Position numbers and translations under genes: made by a program. Under the pieces are notes generated by a model, which saw nothing but the letters and a program-made list of their open reading frames with translations, had not been told where the DNA came from and made no database searches. From Opitutaceae bacterium (GTDB taxonomy: Bacteria > Verrucomicrobiota > Verrucomicrobiia > Opitutales > Opitutaceae), in the NCBI GenBank assembly GCA_028688225.1, contig JAQTYQ010000003.1, positions 124,001 to 188,000 on the forward strand: a stretch of 64,000 nucleotides of DNA, in the 5' to 3' direction. Every line of letters starts with the position of its first letter. The first letter of the stretch is position 1. This document shows positions 1 to 8,183 of the stretch, piece after piece.

Positions 1-761
1 GTGGTCTGGAGCAGCTCCGTCGCATGGTCGCGCAGGTCGGCCTCGCGGTAAGCGGTGTGGCCGTCCTCCTGCAGGGTCTCGAGCGCGTAGAGGATGCCGG
101 CGTCGAGCCGGGGCGGCGCGTCGTTGGCGAAGCCGAGATTGATGGCAATGCGGTCGGCGGTCTTGAAGCCGATGCCCTCGATCTCGCGCGCCACCCGGTA
201 AGGCTCGGCCAGCAGCACCTGCCGGGCCTGTCCGCCGTAGCGGTTCACGAGCTTGACGCACTGGGAGGTGGTGACGCCGTAGGTCTGGAGGAAGATGTGG
301 ATCTCGCGCAGCGCGCGCTGCTCGTCCCAGGCCTTCTTGATGGCGGCGGCGCGCTTGGGGCCGATGCCGGGCACGCGCCGCAGGCGCGCCGACTCCTCGC
401 TGAGCACGCGGAAGGTGTCGGCCCCGAAGGCGTCGACAATCTTGTTCGCGTACACCTTGCCGATGCCGGGCACCAGGCCGCTCCCGAGGTATTTGCGGAT
501 CCCGTGAACGGACGACGGCAGCTCGGAGGTGAAGGTCTCGACTTTGAACTGGTCGCCGTGCTGGCTGTGGCGTGTCCACTGGCCGTGCAGGTGCAGCGTC
601 TCGCCGCACTGCACTCCGGGCAGGGGGCCGACGATGGTCACCTTTTCATCGGTATCCTCGCGGCGGAATTCGGCGATGGTATAGTGGTTCTCCTCGTTGA
701 GGAAAATGATGCGCTCGAGGACGCCGGCGAGCGACTCGGAGGATGAGGAAGCATTGACCAC
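1..761 (-). CDS. recD2: RecD2-like ATP-dependent DNA helicase, N-terminal part (C-terminus runs off the window)
   Basis: Minus-strand reading from GTG at 761: VVNASSSSESLAGVLERIIFLNEENHYTIAEFRREDTDEKVTIVGPLPGVQCGETLHLHGQW...VPGIGKVYANKIVDAFG...VPGIGPKRAAAIKKAW. OB-like N-terminus plus HhH repeats typical of RecD2/YrrC. Confidence 0.85.
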   Translation of the reverse strand, partial: MVNASSSSESLAGVLERIIFLNEENHYTIAEFRREDTDEKVTIVGPLPGVQCGETLHLHGQWTRHSQHGDQFKVETFTSELPSSVHGIRKYLGSGLVPGIGKVYANKIVDAFGADTFRVLSEESARLRRVPGIGPKRAAAIKKAWDEQRALREIHIFLQTYGVTTSQCVKLVNRYGGQARQVLLAEPYRVAREIEGIGFKTADRIAINLGFANDAPPRLDAGILYALETLQEDGHTAYREADLRDHATELLQT

Positions 762-845
762 CGAAGAACACTGATAAGCGCCGATTAAGGAAGGGAAAGC
801 GCGGAAAATCACCGCGCCTGCGGCGGCATCCGGCTGGATGCCCTG

Positions 846-867
846 CGTTGCGGATGCATCCGCAACG
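846..867. repeat. 22-bp perfect palindrome CGTTGCGGATGCATCCGCAACG, preceded by hairpin GGCATCC-GGCT-GGATGCC (825-842)
   Basis: Read directly; lies in the divergent intergenic region between recD2 and the 933 gene. Confidence 0.8.
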
Positions 868-932
868 AAAATACCTGACAGCCTCCGGAATCTGGCTTCA
901 TTGGACTATGCCCAGAAAAGAAAGGATCTGCG

Positions 933-1142
933 ATGCCTATCTGCGCCCGATGTAACGGCAAAGGCATGATCGACTGCCCGCGGTGTGAAGGTCATGGCGT
1001 GATGGAGGACCGCCAGCTCGAATCCCCCATTCTTACCGGGGCCCCGGGGAGTTCGCCCCCATGTCCGGAATGCAAAGGCCGGGGGGTGATTGTCTGTCCC
1101 GACTGTGACGGATCCGGGGAGGTGGATGACAACGATGACTAA
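933..1142 (+). CDS. Stand-alone DnaJ-type zinc-finger protein (four CxxCxGxG motifs, no J domain)
   Basis: MPICARCNGKGMIDCPRCEGHGVMEDRQ...CPECKGRGVIVCPDCDGSGEVDDNDD. Confidence 0.8.
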   Translation: MPICARCNGKGMIDCPRCEGHGVMEDRQLESPILTGAPGSSPPCPECKGRGVIVCPDCDGSGEVDDNDD

Positions 1143-1178
1143 GCGGCGACCGCCTGCCGCCAAGCAGGAGACCGCATG

Positions 1179-1886
1179 TCAACTATTGGTTGACGTGTTG
1201 CCGGTAGTTTCACTGCGGTGGCCGCCAGCGGCGGCGGGAAGCTTGAGACCGAAGACCTCCCGAGCCAGTGAGGAGAGGTCGGGATAGATCTGTTTGGCGC
1301 CGGCGGCCCGCAGCGCTTCGGCGGAATGCGTGCCCGTCGTGACGAGGCAGCAGTGGAGGCCGCCTTTGCGCGCGGTCTCCGCGTCGAAGGGTGAATCGCC
1401 GACCAGGCAGGTGGTCGCGGCGCTGGCGCCGAGCGCGGCCAGTGCGTGGGCCGTGAGCCGGGGGTCGGGCTTGAGCCACGGCGTGTCGTGCGCCCCGAAA
1501 ATGCCGCGAAACAGGGAGGCGATGCCGAGGTAATCGCACACCACCCGCGACGAGGTGCCCAGCTTGTTGGTGAGAACGGCCAGCGCGCAGCCGCGGTGGT
1601 GCAGGGTGCGCAGCAACGCGTCGGCCCCCGGCATCAGTTCCACTCCGTCCAGCATCGTGCGGTCCCAGTACTCCCGGTAGATTTTCAGCGCCCGGGGCAG
1701 GTCGGCCGCGCGCACGAAACGGCGCATGGCGTGCTCGAGGCCGCCGCCAATGGCCTGCCGGACCTGCTCGCGGGTGGGGGCGGGCAGGCCCAGTTGCGGC
1801 AGGGTGTGTGTATAACAGCGATGGATCGCCGGCAGGTGGTCAAGTAGCGTGCCATCAAGGTCGAACAATACCGTCCGGTAGCGCAT
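1179..1886 (-). CDS. HAD-family hydrolase, phosphoglycolate phosphatase-like
   Basis: MRYRTVLFDLDGTLLDH...LAVLTNKLG...KPDP...CLVGDSPFDAETAR; HAD motifs I-III. Confidence 0.85.
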   Translation of the reverse strand: MRYRTVLFDLDGTLLDHLPAIHRCYTHTLPQLGLPAPTREQVRQAIGGGLEHAMRRFVRAADLPRALKIYREYWDRTMLDGVELMPGADALLRTLHHRGCALAVLTNKLGTSSRVVCDYLGIASLFRGIFGAHDTPWLKPDPRLTAHALAALGASAATTCLVGDSPFDAETARKGGLHCCLVTTGTHSAEALRAAGAKQIYPDLSSLAREVFGLKLPAAAGGHRSETTGNTSTNS

Positions 1887-2011
1887 GGTGCGGGAAGGAA
1901 GCCACGAAACACGCGAAAAAAGCCGCAGGACGCAAGGCTGGCGCACCATGCGCGCGCGGAGACCGGTGCGGGCGGATGTGGAAAAAATTCTGGTGATGTG
2001 GGGGCGAACGG

Positions 2012-3169
2012 GTGAAAGTGAAGGCGATGAGTGCGGTGCCCACCCAAGCTCGCGCCGATGCCACCCGTACCGGGGACAGTCTGGTGGTGCGCTTGGGCGG
2101 CGTCTGGCGCATCACCCGGCCGCTGCCAGCCTGGCCAAAGGTGCTGGCCCAGGCTGCCGACGGGGGGCCGGCGGACCGGCCGCGTGTGGTGCGGCTGGTC
2201 CTGGAAGAGGGGGAGCGGTGGGACAGCTCCCTGGTGCGGTTTATCTACGAGGTGCAGTGCTGGTGCCGCGCGGCGGATGCCGCCTGCGACCTCGCCGCCC
2301 TGCCGGAGTCGGTCCGCAGACTCGTCGAGCAGCTGGCCCGGGCGCAGGAGAAACACGTGCCGTCCGATCATGCGCAGAACTTCCTCACCGGCGTGGGACT
2401 GGCCGCGGCCGACCTGTGGCGGCAGACGCGCGATTTCGCCAATTTTGTCGGTGAGTGTACGCTGAGCGCCATCGGGCTGGTGAAACGGCCGGGGCGGTTT
2501 CGCTGGCACGATTGCTTTGCCGAGATGCAGCAGTGCGGGGCGATGGCCCTGCCCATCGTGAGTCTCATCAGCCTGCTGGTCGGCCTCATCATGGCCTACC
2601 AGGCGGCGGTGCAACTGCGGCAGTTCGGCGCCGACATCTTTGTGGCCGACCTGGTCGGCCTCGCGGTCGTGCGCGAGATGGGGCCGATGATGGCCGCCGT
2701 GGTGCTGGCCGGCCGCACGGGCGCCGCCTTCGCGGCCCAGATCGGCAACATGAAAACGGGCGAGGAGATCGACGCCCTCGAGACCCTCGGCATTCCGGCG
2801 GTGGATTTTCTCGTCATGCCCCGCCTGCTCGCCCTCACCCTGATGATGCCGCTGCTTGCGCTCTATGCCAACTGCCTCGGCATCCTCGGGGGCATGATCG
2901 TGTCGGCCAGCGTGCTGGAAATTCCGCCCAGCGCCTATTGGATCGAGTCGCAGACGATCATCGATCTTTCCGACGTGAGTTCCGGCCTCATCAAAAGCGT
3001 CGTCTTCGGCATCCTGGTGGCGGTGGCCGGCTGCCTGCGCGGGCTGCAATGCGAGCGCAGCGCGGCGGGCGTCGGCCGTGCGGCCACGTCGGCCGTGGTC
3101 ACGGGCATCCTGCTCATCATCGTGGCCGACGCGGTGTTCGCGGTGCTGTTCAACGTCCTGGGCCTATGA
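2012..3169 (+). CDS. mlaE: MlaE-family lipid ABC transporter permease with N-terminal STAS-like domain
   Basis: LVGLIMAYQAAVQLRQFGADIFVADLVGLAVVREMGPMMAAVVLAGRTGAAFAAQIGNMKTGEEIDALETLGI is the MlaE signature. Start may be GTG 2012 or ATG 2027. Confidence 0.9.
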   Translation: MKVKAMSAVPTQARADATRTGDSLVVRLGGVWRITRPLPAWPKVLAQAADGGPADRPRVVRLVLEEGERWDSSLVRFIYEVQCWCRAADAACDLAALPESVRRLVEQLARAQEKHVPSDHAQNFLTGVGLAAADLWRQTRDFANFVGECTLSAIGLVKRPGRFRWHDCFAEMQQCGAMALPIVSLISLLVGLIMAYQAAVQLRQFGADIFVADLVGLAVVREMGPMMAAVVLAGRTGAAFAAQIGNMKTGEEIDALETLGIPAVDFLVMPRLLALTLMMPLLALYANCLGILGGMIVSASVLEIPPSAYWIESQTIIDLSDVSSGLIKSVVFGILVAVAGCLRGLQCERSAAGVGRAATSAVVTGILLIIVADAVFAVLFNVLGL

Positions 3170-3969
3170 GCACCGGCCGCGAACTCCCGCCCGTGCATCC
3201 CCCGGCCGCCGTCCCGGCGGTCGCGGTCGAGAATCTCGAATGCCGCTACGGCGACACGGTGGTGCTCAGCGGGATCACGTTCACGGTGCGCGAAGGCGAG
3301 CTGTTCTTTGTCATCGGCGGCAGCGGCTGCGGCAAAAGCACGCTTCTGCGCCATCTCATCGGGCTCATGCAGCCGGCGCTGGGCGTGGTGTCCTATTATG
3401 GCGAAAACTTCACCCGCGCCGACCTGGCGACGCGTCGCAGCCTGCTCAAAACCTTCGGCGTGCTTTACCAGAATTCCGCGCTCTGGAGTTCCATGACCCT
3501 GCGCGAAAACGTCGCCCTCCCCCTGGAGGAGTACACCACGCTCAACCGGCGCGAACGCGAGGAGATCGTGGCCCTCAAGCTCGCGCAGGTGGGACTGGCG
3601 GGGTTTGAGGACTATTTTCCCGCCGAGCTCAGCGGCGGCATGCGCAAGCGCGCCGGCCTCGCCCGGGCGCTGGCGCTCGATCCGCGCATCGTCTTTTTCG
3701 ACGAACCGTCGGCCGGTCTCGACCCGGTCATCTCCCGGAAGCTCGATGAGCTCATCCGGCAGATCCGCGAAACACTGGGCACGACGATGGTCATCGTGTC
3801 GCACGAACTGGCGAGCATCTACGCGCTGGCCGACCGCGTGATCATGCTGGACCGCGACGCGCGGGGCATCATCGCCGAGGGCCGCCCGCGTGAGCTCGCC
3901 ACGGCGGGCGGCGATCCGCGGGTGCGGGAATTTCTGACCCGCGGCGGGGAGGAGGTCAGGACGACATGA
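3166..3969 (+). CDS. mlaF: MlaF-family ABC transporter ATP-binding protein
   Basis: Walker A GGSGCGKST, signature LSGGMRKRAGLARALALDP, Walker B IVFFDEPSAGLDP; ATGA overlap with mlaE. Confidence 0.93.
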   Translation: MSTGRELPPVHPPAAVPAVAVENLECRYGDTVVLSGITFTVREGELFFVIGGSGCGKSTLLRHLIGLMQPALGVVSYYGENFTRADLATRRSLLKTFGVLYQNSALWSSMTLRENVALPLEEYTTLNRREREEIVALKLAQVGLAGFEDYFPAELSGGMRKRAGLARALALDPRIVFFDEPSAGLDPVISRKLDELIRQIRETLGTTMVIVSHELASIYALADRVIMLDRDARGIIAEGRPRELATAGGDPRVREFLTRGGEEVRTT

Positions 3970-4066
3970 AGCAGGCAGGCCCCGCCACGACCGGCGGCGC
4001 TGCCCGGGCGCGACTTTGGGCGTTGCCACCGTCCCTTCCGTTTGTTCCCTCTAATTACTCGGTGCC

Positions 4067-5068
4067 GTGAAAACCAAGATCAGTCCCGCGGTGGTCGGCC
4101 TGTTTGTGCTCGGAGCCATGTTGCTCGGGCTCATCGCGCTGCTGGCCTTTGGCGGCGTGAACTTCTTCTCCAGGCCCCAGCGGTTTGTGGTCTATTTTGA
4201 CGAGTCGATCCACGGTCTCGACCTCGGCTCGCCGGTGAAGCTGCGCGGCGTGCGGGTCGGCCGCGTGGTCGACCTCAACGTCCGCTACGACGCCGCGAGC
4301 AACAAGTCGGTGGTGGCGGTGGTCTGCGAGCTGAGCCGCAACATGATCATCGACGGACAGGGACAGGCCATCGATGTGTCCGACCGGGCCGCGCTGCAGA
4401 CGCTGGTCGACCACGGCCTGCGCGCCCAGCTGGGCGTGATCGGCCTCGCCACCGGCCTGCTCTTCGTCGAACTCGATTTCTACGATCCCCACCAGTATCC
4501 GCCCGAAAACCGGCTCACCGACGACCGGCGTATCGTGATGCCCGCCGTGCCCTCGACAATCTCCGAGTATCAGGCCAGCCTGACGGAGATTCTCTCCGAC
4601 CTGAAACGGGTGGATTTTGCCGGCCTGTCGCGCAACCTCAACGCGATGCTCACCACCGCCAACCAGAAGCTGCAGACCGTGGACACGGTGCGCCTGAGCG
4701 AGCGCTGGGCCAAGGCGGCCGAAGCGGTGGAAACGATGGCGGCAGACCCGGAAATCAAAAGGACTTTTGCCAATCTGAACGCCGCGACCACCGACTTGCG
4801 GGCGTTGATCGCCAAGCTCGATACGCAGGTACAGCCCACCAGCGACAAGCTGGCGCAGACGCTCGATGAAGCCCGCCAGGCGCTCGCGGCCTTCAACGCC
4901 GCCGCCACCAGCGCCCAGCGGTTTATCGCGGCGCAGGGTGGGCTGGGAGAGGAGGCAACCCGGACGCTTGAACAGCTGCGCGAGACGGCGGCCTCGGTCC
5001 AGCGTCTGGCCGACTTTCTCGAGCGCAATCCCAATGCGCTCATCACCGGCCGCAAACCGTCGGAGTGA
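4067..5068 (+). CDS. mlaD: MlaD/MCE-family lipid transport protein
   Basis: VVGLFVLGAMLLGLIALLAFGG...FVVYFDESIHGLDLGSPVKLRGVRVGRV; MCE domain. Confidence 0.92.
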   Translation: MKTKISPAVVGLFVLGAMLLGLIALLAFGGVNFFSRPQRFVVYFDESIHGLDLGSPVKLRGVRVGRVVDLNVRYDAASNKSVVAVVCELSRNMIIDGQGQAIDVSDRAALQTLVDHGLRAQLGVIGLATGLLFVELDFYDPHQYPPENRLTDDRRIVMPAVPSTISEYQASLTEILSDLKRVDFAGLSRNLNAMLTTANQKLQTVDTVRLSERWAKAAEAVETMAADPEIKRTFANLNAATTDLRALIAKLDTQVQPTSDKLAQTLDEARQALAAFNAAATSAQRFIAAQGGLGEEATRTLEQLRETAASVQRLADFLERNPNALITGRKPSE

Positions 5069-5829
5069 TCATGAATCATCAGGACCCGGAGGACACGGAG
5101 ATGAAAGCGAAAGTCGAAGGAATAAGGTCGAAGACGGGGGACGCCGCATCCGGTTGCAAACGGCTGACGTCGGATATCCGTTCTCGGTTCTTCGATTTCC
5201 GCTCCTCGTTCTTCCAATTTCGACTTCCGGCTGCCGCTTGCTGTTTGCTGCTGGCGGCGTGTTCATTGCCTTTTCCTCAGGCGCAGTCCGACCCGACGCG
5301 CTATTATCTGTTGACCGCGACGGACATCCGGCTGGAGACGGAAACGGCCGGAGCGTTGAAACGCTGGGTGGTGGGCGTACGCGCGGTCGAGATGGCGGCC
5401 TACCTCCGTACCAGGTCGCTGGCCGTCCGCTCCCACACCAACGAAATCATGTTTCCGGACTTCGCCCGCTGGGGCGAGCCGCTCGACCAGGGCCTTGCCC
5501 GGGTGATCGCCGAGAACCTCCAGTCGGTGCAGAGCGTGGCCCGGGTTTCGACGCCGCCGTTCCGGGCCGATGAACAAAGGGATTTCGAAGTCCTCATCCG
5601 CGTCACCGCCTGCGAGGGCATGGCTGGCGGCGAAGTGCGGTTTGCCGCCACCTGGCGGATGCTGGCCCCGGGGGCGGTCCCGGGCACGGTGGCCGAGGGT
5701 AGTTACGCGGCGTCGGGATTGCGCTGGGACGGCCATGACCACGGGCAGCTGGCGGCGAAGCTGAGCGAGGCGCTGGCCGGGCTGAGTCGGGAGATCGTTG
5801 CGGCCCTGCCGCGCCAGCCAGCCGGTTGA
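5065..5829 (+). CDS. ABC-type transport auxiliary lipoprotein (PqiC/DUF330-like), N-terminus encoded by short repeats
   Basis: LPAAACCLLLAACSLP lipobox, then DPTRYYLLTATDIR...VGVRAVEMAAYLRTRSLAVR. Position at the end of the mla operon. Confidence 0.75.
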   Translation: MIMNHQDPEDTEMKAKVEGIRSKTGDAASGCKRLTSDIRSRFFDFRSSFFQFRLPAAACCLLLAACSLPFPQAQSDPTRYYLLTATDIRLETETAGALKRWVVGVRAVEMAAYLRTRSLAVRSHTNEIMFPDFARWGEPLDQGLARVIAENLQSVQSVARVSTPPFRADEQRDFEVLIRVTACEGMAGGEVRFAATWRMLAPGAVPGTVAEGSYAASGLRWDGHDHGQLAAKLSEALAGLSREIVAALPRQPAG

Positions 5830-5974
5830 TGCAGTCCGGCACAGGATCTCAGGCCGGGAACGCGCAAGGTTGGATCAAACAGCACACCCGCCGGACGGCC
5901 AGAAAACGGGCGATCCGGAGATCGCCCGTTGAGGCTGGCCAGGCTTTACCCCGCGTTGGGTGGGGTGAGACGGG

Positions 5975-7534
5975 TCATTCCGCCGTCACATAGTCCACAT
6001 AAATCGACGACGAGCCGCTGGCGTCTCCGGGAGCGACGAATGCCACGCCGATCTTCCGGACATAGTTCAGATTGGCGACGCCGGCCAGCGACATGCTCAA
6101 GGTCGTGGCGCCGCTCGAGTTGATGGAGAAGAACCCGCTGGAATACCAGGCCCAGCCGCTCCCCGTCTGGATGAAGATGAGGGCCACCACGCCGCTGCCC
6201 GGATTGCCCCAGGAGGCATGCTTGACGCGGGCCTTCAACTGCGAATAGCCGACCAGGCTGGTGTTGGCGGTCCGGCTCAGCCAATAGGTTTTGTCGGCGG
6301 CCGAGAAATTGACGTCCGCTTTCAGCGTATAGCCGCGGCTGACCCACCAATCATTCACCGACCACGGGCCGCCCGTGATGTTCGAGCCCGCCCAAGATTG
6401 GGTCGAGGGTCCTTCAAAGTCGTAGAGGATGGTCACCGGCTCGGTGATGCTCCCCAAGCTGATCTCGCCGCGGTTGACGACCCACGGATCGTTCATGAAC
6501 GGCGAGGCGTTCACATTGCTCTGGGGGGACCAGCCGTCGTTCCAGGCATAGAAGAAGGTCGCCTTCCGGAATTTCTGCCAGAACGCGTTGGCCCATTTAT
6601 AATAGTCAAAGCTGCCCTGGGTGTCGGGGCCGATCTCGGTGAACGCGAAGGTCTTGTTCAGGCCCACCATCGCATTATAGGCCGAGTTCAGGGTCACGCT
6701 CGTTCCCGGGTTGTCATCGTAAACATCGAGCCCGACCACATCGACATAGCTCGCCCCCGGATAAAAGGACGTCCAGCTTCCGGGACCGAAATCCGGCGCG
6801 TAAACCCAGATCAGGTTGTTGAGCCCCTTGGTGGTGGTGAAGTAGTTGTACATGTCGATCCAGACGTTCTTGAACGTCGTGGAGTTCTGGGCGCCCCACC
6901 AGAACCAGTCGCCATTCATCTCGTGGAACGGCCGCCACAGCACCGTCACCCCGGCGGATTGCAGGTCGGCCAGGCCCAGCGCCATCTTGTCGAGATACGT
7001 CCGCCAGCGGGCGCCGGTCTCCGTGGCCGGATTGAGCAGATCGGCGAAGTTCGCCAGATGGGTATTCAGGTTGCCGCCGTTGGCGTAACCCGGACTCGGA
7101 CAATGGACGCTCACGGTCACCAGCCCGCCGTTGTTCCAGTACGTCTCGAGCGTGTCGTTGCACGTGTAGTCGATCAGGGTCGTCGGATCGTCGGCCGTCG
7201 CCCAGCCGGCGCCGTAGTCGGCGCCAAAAATGCCGGGATACTGCCCCGTGGCGGTGTACAAGGCATCCAACTGGGTCGTCGAAAACGTCCAGGCGGAGTA
7301 CCCACCGAAGAAGCCGGAGGTCACCTTGTTGTCGAGCCGGTTGGGCAGATGCGCCAGCCAGTTCACCACGTCCCGCGTGGCCTGGGTTGCATTCGCATTG
7401 ACCGGAGACACGGTGTGCGCGCTTGCAATCGTCGTCGCCCAAAAGGGCGCTAAAACAGCAAAGAGAACAGCTGCCCATTTCTTTGCCGGATTTCTGCTCG
7501 CGGGAGCACTTTCGCTATTCCTATTCATATACAA
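5975..7534 (-). CDS. Glycoside hydrolase family 26 (beta-mannanase-like) with C-terminal carbohydrate-binding-like module
   Basis: Signal peptide; WRPFHEMNGDWFWWG (catalytic acid region), FAFTEIGPD (nucleophile region); YDFEGPSTQSWAGSN... beta-sandwich tail. Confidence 0.88.
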   Translation of the reverse strand: MYMNRNSESAPASRNPAKKWAAVLFAVLAPFWATTIASAHTVSPVNANATQATRDVVNWLAHLPNRLDNKVTSGFFGGYSAWTFSTTQLDALYTATGQYPGIFGADYGAGWATADDPTTLIDYTCNDTLETYWNNGGLVTVSVHCPSPGYANGGNLNTHLANFADLLNPATETGARWRTYLDKMALGLADLQSAGVTVLWRPFHEMNGDWFWWGAQNSTTFKNVWIDMYNYFTTTKGLNNLIWVYAPDFGPGSWTSFYPGASYVDVVGLDVYDDNPGTSVTLNSAYNAMVGLNKTFAFTEIGPDTQGSFDYYKWANAFWQKFRKATFFYAWNDGWSPQSNVNASPFMNDPWVVNRGEISLGSITEPVTILYDFEGPSTQSWAGSNITGGPWSVNDWWVSRGYTLKADVNFSAADKTYWLSRTANTSLVGYSQLKARVKHASWGNPGSGVVALIFIQTGSGWAWYSSGFFSINSSGATTLSMSLAGVANLNYVRKIGVAFVAPGDASGSSSIYVDYVTAE

Positions 7535-7575
7535 CCAATCTCCATCTATTAATCTGAGTTACGTTGGAGCTAAAA

Positions 7576-7597
7576 ATAACTTATAAAAATAAGTTAT
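7576..7597. promoter_or_regulatory. Inverted repeat ATAACTTAT-AAAA-ATAAGTTAT, candidate operator upstream of the GH26 gene
   Basis: Perfect 9-bp arms, AT-rich in a GC-rich context, about 42 bp upstream of the 7534 start codon. Confidence 0.6.
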
Positions 7598-8091
7598 GAA
7601 GTATTCCCCGCGGTTTCTTGGGATAGAAATCGCCATTCAGCCGCTGGGGTGGTCCTTTGCATTCGGGGGGTAGGATCGGACCGTCGCTTACGGATGAAAA
7701 CGGAGAGAAAAATAAATCTTGAGTCAAGTAAGGAACCAACATGGTGCCGACTTAATTACTGTCGCAAGTAGGGTATACACCCTAACTTATGGCTCTGGCG
7801 AATCCGACAAAGTTGCCGGGCATGAAGGGGAGAGTCGCGGCGTGCTCATGGTCCTCGCCTTTTTTGGAGGGAGCCTTGGTGAGGTCGGAGCATCGGGCGC
7901 ATTGACATGCGCTTAATCGGATTCAGGCGCTCAGCTGGACGCGATTGGCGAACCGAGCCCTGAGACCGGGCATGCCATGCCGTGCGGCTCCGGCACCGCG
8001 GGTGCCGGCATACCAGCAAGGCACGTGCTTGGTTTTGGTATCAATCGAAATACCGCAAAAACCGTTCTCGATGCCGGGTTTCACCGCCGGG

Positions 8092-8108
8092 ATTCGCAAA
8101 CTGCGAAT
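8092..8108. promoter_or_regulatory. Inverted repeat ATTCGCA-AAC-TGCGAAT upstream of the hybrid kinase
   Basis: Perfect 7-bp arms about 75 bp before the ATG at 8184. Confidence 0.45.
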
Positions 8109-8183
8109 AGGCTGGGAAAATTATTCAGGGATTGCACCACCTCTGCCGGGCCCAATGATAGGCGCGGTCAAAACGCACCCATC

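Noticed and set aside
6218-7453. 411-aa plus-strand ORF opposite the GH26 gene
   Set aside because: Low-complexity Arg/Gly/Val shadow ORF caused by high GC; the minus-strand GH26 has clear catalytic motifs.
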